Source: Paraspadella gotoi
Lineage: Eukaryota; Chaetognatha
DNA: 64,000 bases
Reading direction: 5' to 3'
Assembly (NCBI GenBank): GCA_051294375.1
Contig: JBJCIZ010000028.1
Location: 2,071,647-2,135,646, forward strand
The position numbers were made by a program, and so were the translations under genes. Below are positions 60,537 through 64,000 of the stretch, in pieces; positions within the stretch are counted from its first letter, which is position 1; the number at the start of each line of letters is the position of its first letter. The notes under the pieces are model-generated. The model did not search any database. It was not told the DNA's origin and worked only from the letters and a program-made list of their open reading frames with translations.

Positions 60537-62453
60537 TTAAAGTCGCGTGGAAAATAATTCAAAAATAGGAATTATCAGAAAAGGGAGTTGCATAAAATCG
60601 ATATAGTCAATATCTGGCGTATCCAGACTGTTCTTAAATTTTGAAAAGTAAAATGAATAATTTTTCTTGAATTTTTCATAAATTTCCGTATATATAGGTG
60701 AAGAAGCAGTTGACAGTTGTTTTTTAGCACACCAAAACACTTTCTCACAAAACTCTCTTAAATATAATAAATCAGGACTAGTAGATGGGTAAAATTCTGC
60801 GTTATGAACCTCAAGATTATATAGACTCATAAAACCTTCCTTTGGTATATCATCGGAAACAATATCTTGAATAGAATATATTTTTTTGTGATTAGGCCAC
60901 AGCTCGGTCAAAATATATAGGATAGTAAATATTGCTGAGATATATGAATAAAATAAAAATTTAGTCTTGATTTTGCAGCAGAATTTTAAAATTACAAAAT
61001 AGTACAAAATATGTACTTTTGGTAACATTAGGATAAAAATAAATAAGTTGAAATTATCTGATATGTATTTGTATGTCAAAATTTGTGAAAAAAATAATTT
61101 TAATTTTACATTAGATTTTTCTATGGTTAAATTATAATAACACATTTTCATTATCAAGTCTTTTATTTCTGGCTCGAAATTAATTTTCAAAAAAAAAATT
61201 TTAAAAAGCAAGAAAGAACAAAACAGAACTAGTATGATGCTTAAAATAACTTTTGTTGCTTTATGTTTTATATGGTTTTTAATATTAATTATAAGCACTA
61301 ACAGCACTATCCAAAAAGTTTTTGACATAATATTAACCAATTTGAAGACTTTTAAATGTAAAAATTGAAAAGCTTCAATTTTTTTTTCCGTCCAAATACT
61401 ACGAAAATCCTTATAAGGAATACTTTCAAACATAAATGATACAGAGCAGCTCAAAATACAAATCAACACGATTCCAAATACAGACACTATTTGTAAAAAA
61501 AAACGAGAACAGATCATATGGAATTTGATAGCTGAAACTGCGTTAAAAAGACTAAACATGATGTCACATAGCATCAAAATAGAAAGTATTTTCAATTCGG
61601 GATTGAAATGAGCAAAGTTTCCCAAAATATCAACACTATTGGGTATTCTTGGAATTTTAATTAAAGTACCATTTTGCCAAACACCACTTTTTGGAGATTG
61701 GCATCCTACATTATTAACCATACTTTTATATTTTATCAGGTTTAATTTTTCCCATTTTTTGTCACTTTTTTTATTTGGTATAACACAATTTAAGTCATTT
61801 AAACCAGTCAGTGGATTCCAAACTCTTTTAAAATACAATAATTTGTGTGGAATCCTTCTTTCTACAATTCTATTAAATCCCCAAAAGATGTCCATATATT
61901 CCAGGCCTGTCTTTTGAATTTCATTATGCCTTTTAGTTATGAACAATATTGAAATTAAAAACATGTTGTATATTGAGCATCTGATTAATTTTAAAATTTT
62001 GACTTTATTCTTTCTGAGATTTTTTGTGTTTTTACCATAAAAACAGTTTTTAAACATTTTAATTGTACACTTCAATTCCTCTATTGTAAAAATACGGAAC
62101 AAAATAAAAGGCAAAATAATTAAAAATATTTCAGACACGGGAATCAAACATAAGAAAGACAGATACAAAAATGTCATTATCCCGATCATAATTTGTATTA
62201 TAGACGTCGCTTTAAAAAAAGAAATATCGATAAAGGAATTGAAATTGAAATTCATTGTTTGTTCTCGGAAATTAGCAACTGTTTTTGCAACGCTGATTGT
62301 TGACAAGGCCACCGAGAAGAAGGGCCAATAATTCTGAACAGGCCACTGGCAAATGTTCTCAGATTTTCTGTAGTGTGAACATCCGCATAAAACTTTTGGA
62401 TTAATCATTTTTGATGTGCCATCTCGGGAAACAGACCAGAGATAACGGTTACC
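60537..62453 (-). CDS. XK-related multipass membrane protein (gene B), long last exon
   Basis: The exon starts after acceptor TTTTCCTTCATCAG with GNRYLWSVSRDG and encodes 638 residues to the stop at 60537-60539. The acceptor is at exactly the homologous codon as in gene A (SNRLLFSVAHDG), and the open frame continuing upstream has no ATG, so that extension is intron. Shared blocks include CQW, QNYWPFFSVALST, SVAKT, FREQ, LIRCSIYN, KRHNEI, FWGFN, TGLNDLNC, ILTELWP and SPDL. Compared with gene A it has about 13 extra residues in the loop after CQSPK. About ten predicted helices suggest a plasma-membrane protein. Upstream exons (expected to carry the PQ-motif region) were not found between 62.5 and 64 kb and may lie beyond the window. 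Confidence 0.75.
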   Translation of the reverse strand, partial: GNRYLWSVSRDGTSKMINPKVLCGCSHYRKSENICQWPVQNYWPFFSVALSTISVAKTVANFREQTMNFNFNSFIDISFFKATSIIQIMIGIMTFLYLSFLCLIPVSEIFLIILPFILFRIFTIEELKCTIKMFKNCFYGKNTKNLRKNKVKILKLIRCSIYNMFLISILFITKRHNEIQKTGLEYMDIFWGFNRIVERRIPHKLLYFKRVWNPLTGLNDLNCVIPNKKSDKKWEKLNLIKYKSMVNNVGCQSPKSGVWQNGTLIKIPRIPNSVDILGNFAHFNPELKILSILMLCDIMFSLFNAVSAIKFHMICSRFFLQIVSVFGIVLICILSCSVSFMFESIPYKDFRSIWTEKKIEAFQFLHLKVFKLVNIMSKTFWIVLLVLIINIKNHIKHKATKVILSIILVLFCSFLLFKIFFLKINFEPEIKDLIMKMCYYNLTIEKSNVKLKLFFSQILTYKYISDNFNLFIFILMLPKVHILYYFVILKFCCKIKTKFLFYSYISAIFTILYILTELWPNHKKIYSIQDIVSDDIPKEGFMSLYNLEVHNAEFYPSTSPDLLYLREFCEKVFWCAKKQLSTASSPIYTEIYEKFKKNYSFYFSKFKNSLDTPDIDYIDFMQLPFLIIPIFELFSTRL

Positions 62454-62775
62454 CTGATGAAGGAAAATATTGTTTCTGATTGTGTCAATACTGTTTTTGT
62501 TATTAATGAAAAAAAATCGAGTTTGAGCGAACAATGTCGAATCTGCCCACGATCATTAGCGGTAATTAATTAATTAATTAATTTATTCATTCAAGTTAGT
62601 AAATTAATTAGGCAATTATTAATTAATTAATTTGAGCCAAAATGTTTGGTTTTAGCTATTTTCATCACTGACCACGACAAAAGCAATGAGGATGACGACG
62701 ACAAAAATTATGCTAATAACGATTGACTTGATTGATATATTGATTGATTTATTGAATGAAGCGCTCAAAACGATC
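62454..62775. other. Upstream intron of gene B and AT-rich repeats
   Basis: Contains TTAATTAATTAATTAAT near 62563 and a GAC cluster at 62692-62705. Confidence 0.4.
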
Positions 62776-62779
62776 GTTC

Positions 62780-63335
62780 AATGAGCGGTCGAGAGGAAAC
62801 TCGGCATCGCGAGGCAAGTAGGCAGCAACCCCGCCAACAGCGCCGCCGTCAGCGTTGGGTCTTACGCGACCTCGGCCGGGAGGAGCCGACTCTCTGCGCG
62901 CGCGATCTTCTTCCATCTTCAAAAGTTGATCCCGAAAACTTTGGATTGATTCTGATTAACGTTGACTGTAGGTTGCGTATTTTAAGTCGGGCGATCAACT
63001 ACTCCGCAGACGGCATAACAATCAAGCCCCAGTAAGCAAAGACTCCCCACCGGGCGTTGTAGACAGTCCTTAGTGTCTAGCTCGGATGACAAGACCCGTC
63101 AATATGCTAGCTTACATCCACCCACGCGGGATGTGAAGGGGAAAAGAGTGGAATTAAACCCCCACTTAGTTATCTTTAGCCGATCTTACCTCTTATCTAT
63201 CACTTAATATATCAACATTGTGAATATCTCTCACGCAGCCCACCCCTCCCCAAACTTAAGGTAACAATAGCACAAGAGACGTGGGGAGCCGAACAAAAGC
63301 CGATGCCTACCATGTCGTCTTTATACTAACATCCT
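62780..63335. other. GC-richer block of unknown nature
   Basis: Two G+C-rich pieces (62790-62900 and 63030-63140) stand out from AT-rich flanks. A plus frame of 84 codons (MSGREETRHREAS start) has Arg/Gln-rich composition and no recognisable domain. It may be a dispersed repeat or an exon; I cannot decide. Confidence 0.3.
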
Positions 63336-63885
63336 GTAATAACTTGACGAATCTTATTTAGCCTATATATTAATAGAGGATTGAGTATTCACTATAGTTA
63401 TATTAAATAATGTAGTTGACTCAAGTGGCGAATATTTTTTAGCAAATAATATTAAGACAATTTTTCTTTAAGGAAACAAAAAAGGTTATAATCCAAAAAA
63501 TAAAAGTAAACCATAACGAAAAGTCAATAACAATAGTAAAAACCAAAAAGAGAAAAAACAATAACAATTCAATGGTCAACGTTCAAGTGAGTGAGGTGAA
63601 ACCTGACCCAAGGTCAAGTGGTCGAATAATGGGCAGTGAACTTGATCGTCGTTGTTGTGGTCGTTTGTTGTTTTTGTTGTCATCGTCACTTGAGCTGCTA
63701 CAAATAGATAATAAATTGATTGAATGAATAATTAATTAATAGATAAATAAATTGATTGATTGAATAATTAATTGATTTATTAATTGACTGATTAATTAAT
63801 TATTTATTATTTAATTGACTAATTAATTAATTAACTTATTTTTTTTTTATTAATTAATACATCAATTAGTGAAACAGGTTTTTTG
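63336..63885. repeat. AT-rich sequence with (TTAA/ATTGATT)n at 63710-63865
   Basis: ATTGATTGAATAATTAATTG-like simple sequence; nothing else seen. Confidence 0.6.
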
Positions 63886-63894
63886 TTTTTTCAT

Positions 63895-64000
63895 TTAAAC
63901 TCATTTCCATTGGGACGATTCCATCAAAACTTGATTTTCAGCTTAATCACACACTTTCCGACCACACACAAAATTTCAAGTTAATCGCCCCATACAACCA
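63895..64000 (-). repeat. Copy of the GGAAAGTGTGTG repeat, cut by the window edge
   Basis: ATCACACACTTTCCGACCAC and the flanking CTCATTTCCATTGG are the reverse complement of parts of 59040-59345. Confidence 0.6.

Noticed and set aside
62454-62534. N-terminal extension of gene B by 27 codons
   Set aside because: It has no ATG (the frame opens at TTG) and precedes an acceptor homologous to that of gene A.

Overview
The window is a fragment of an animal (metazoan) genome, almost certainly an invertebrate; I cannot name the species. The support is: GT-AG introns at codon-consistent positions, a C2H2 zinc-finger array with (T)HTxEKPY linkers, XK-related membrane protein genes, a secreted WAP-like cysteine-rich protein, a tRNA-derived SINE, and AT-rich non-coding DNA filled with microsatellites. 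Ten runs of N are assembly gaps; four of them are exactly 25 N, which looks like a placeholder for unknown size. Repeat copies differ mainly by single-base insertions and deletions, as expected of poorly polished long-read sequence, so frame breaks inside or beside repeats should be read with caution.

Layout. 1-260: first coding exon of an XK-like gene on the minus strand, running off the left edge. 2.7-8.46 kb: a three-exon plus-strand gene for a 167-residue secreted protein with two eight-cysteine modules, the second WAP-like; its second intron is swollen by a 3.5-kb satellite with a 38-bp period. 9-14.1 kb: a tandemly duplicated zinc-finger locus, each copy preceded by a (TC)n tract and a GAC-rich minisatellite; the first copy is broken, the second has twelve intact fingers, then a gap and a frame-broken tail. 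14.2-31.5 kb: no gene recognised; minisatellites, telomere-like CCCTAA-type tracts, dispersed repeats and simple repeats. 31.5-40.6 kb: a segmental duplication with an inverted middle, holding a TCG-rich array of about 107-bp period, a 20-bp minisatellite whose unit carries ATTGG, and tandem units carrying the octamer ATTTGCAT. 43.7-49.6 kb: a 2-kb tandem duplication plus an inverted third copy. 53.3-62.5 kb: two minus-strand XK-like genes in tandem, each with a single very long last exon (about 620-640 codons) starting at a homologous phase-0 acceptor. The intron of the first carries a 602-bp near-palindromic DNA element flanked by a perfect 9-bp target-site duplication.

How the parts relate. 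The three XK-like loci share strand, and where comparable share exon structure, which suggests local gene amplification of a family of lipid-scramblase-like membrane proteins with an unusually long C-terminal half. The WAP-like and zinc-finger genes have no evident functional link to them. The most interesting unexplained signals are the long-form XK-like family, a sequence close to CTCATTTGCATATTGCAGTA recurring at least twelve times within repeat units between 18 and 51 kb, and the foldback element with its clean target-site duplication.
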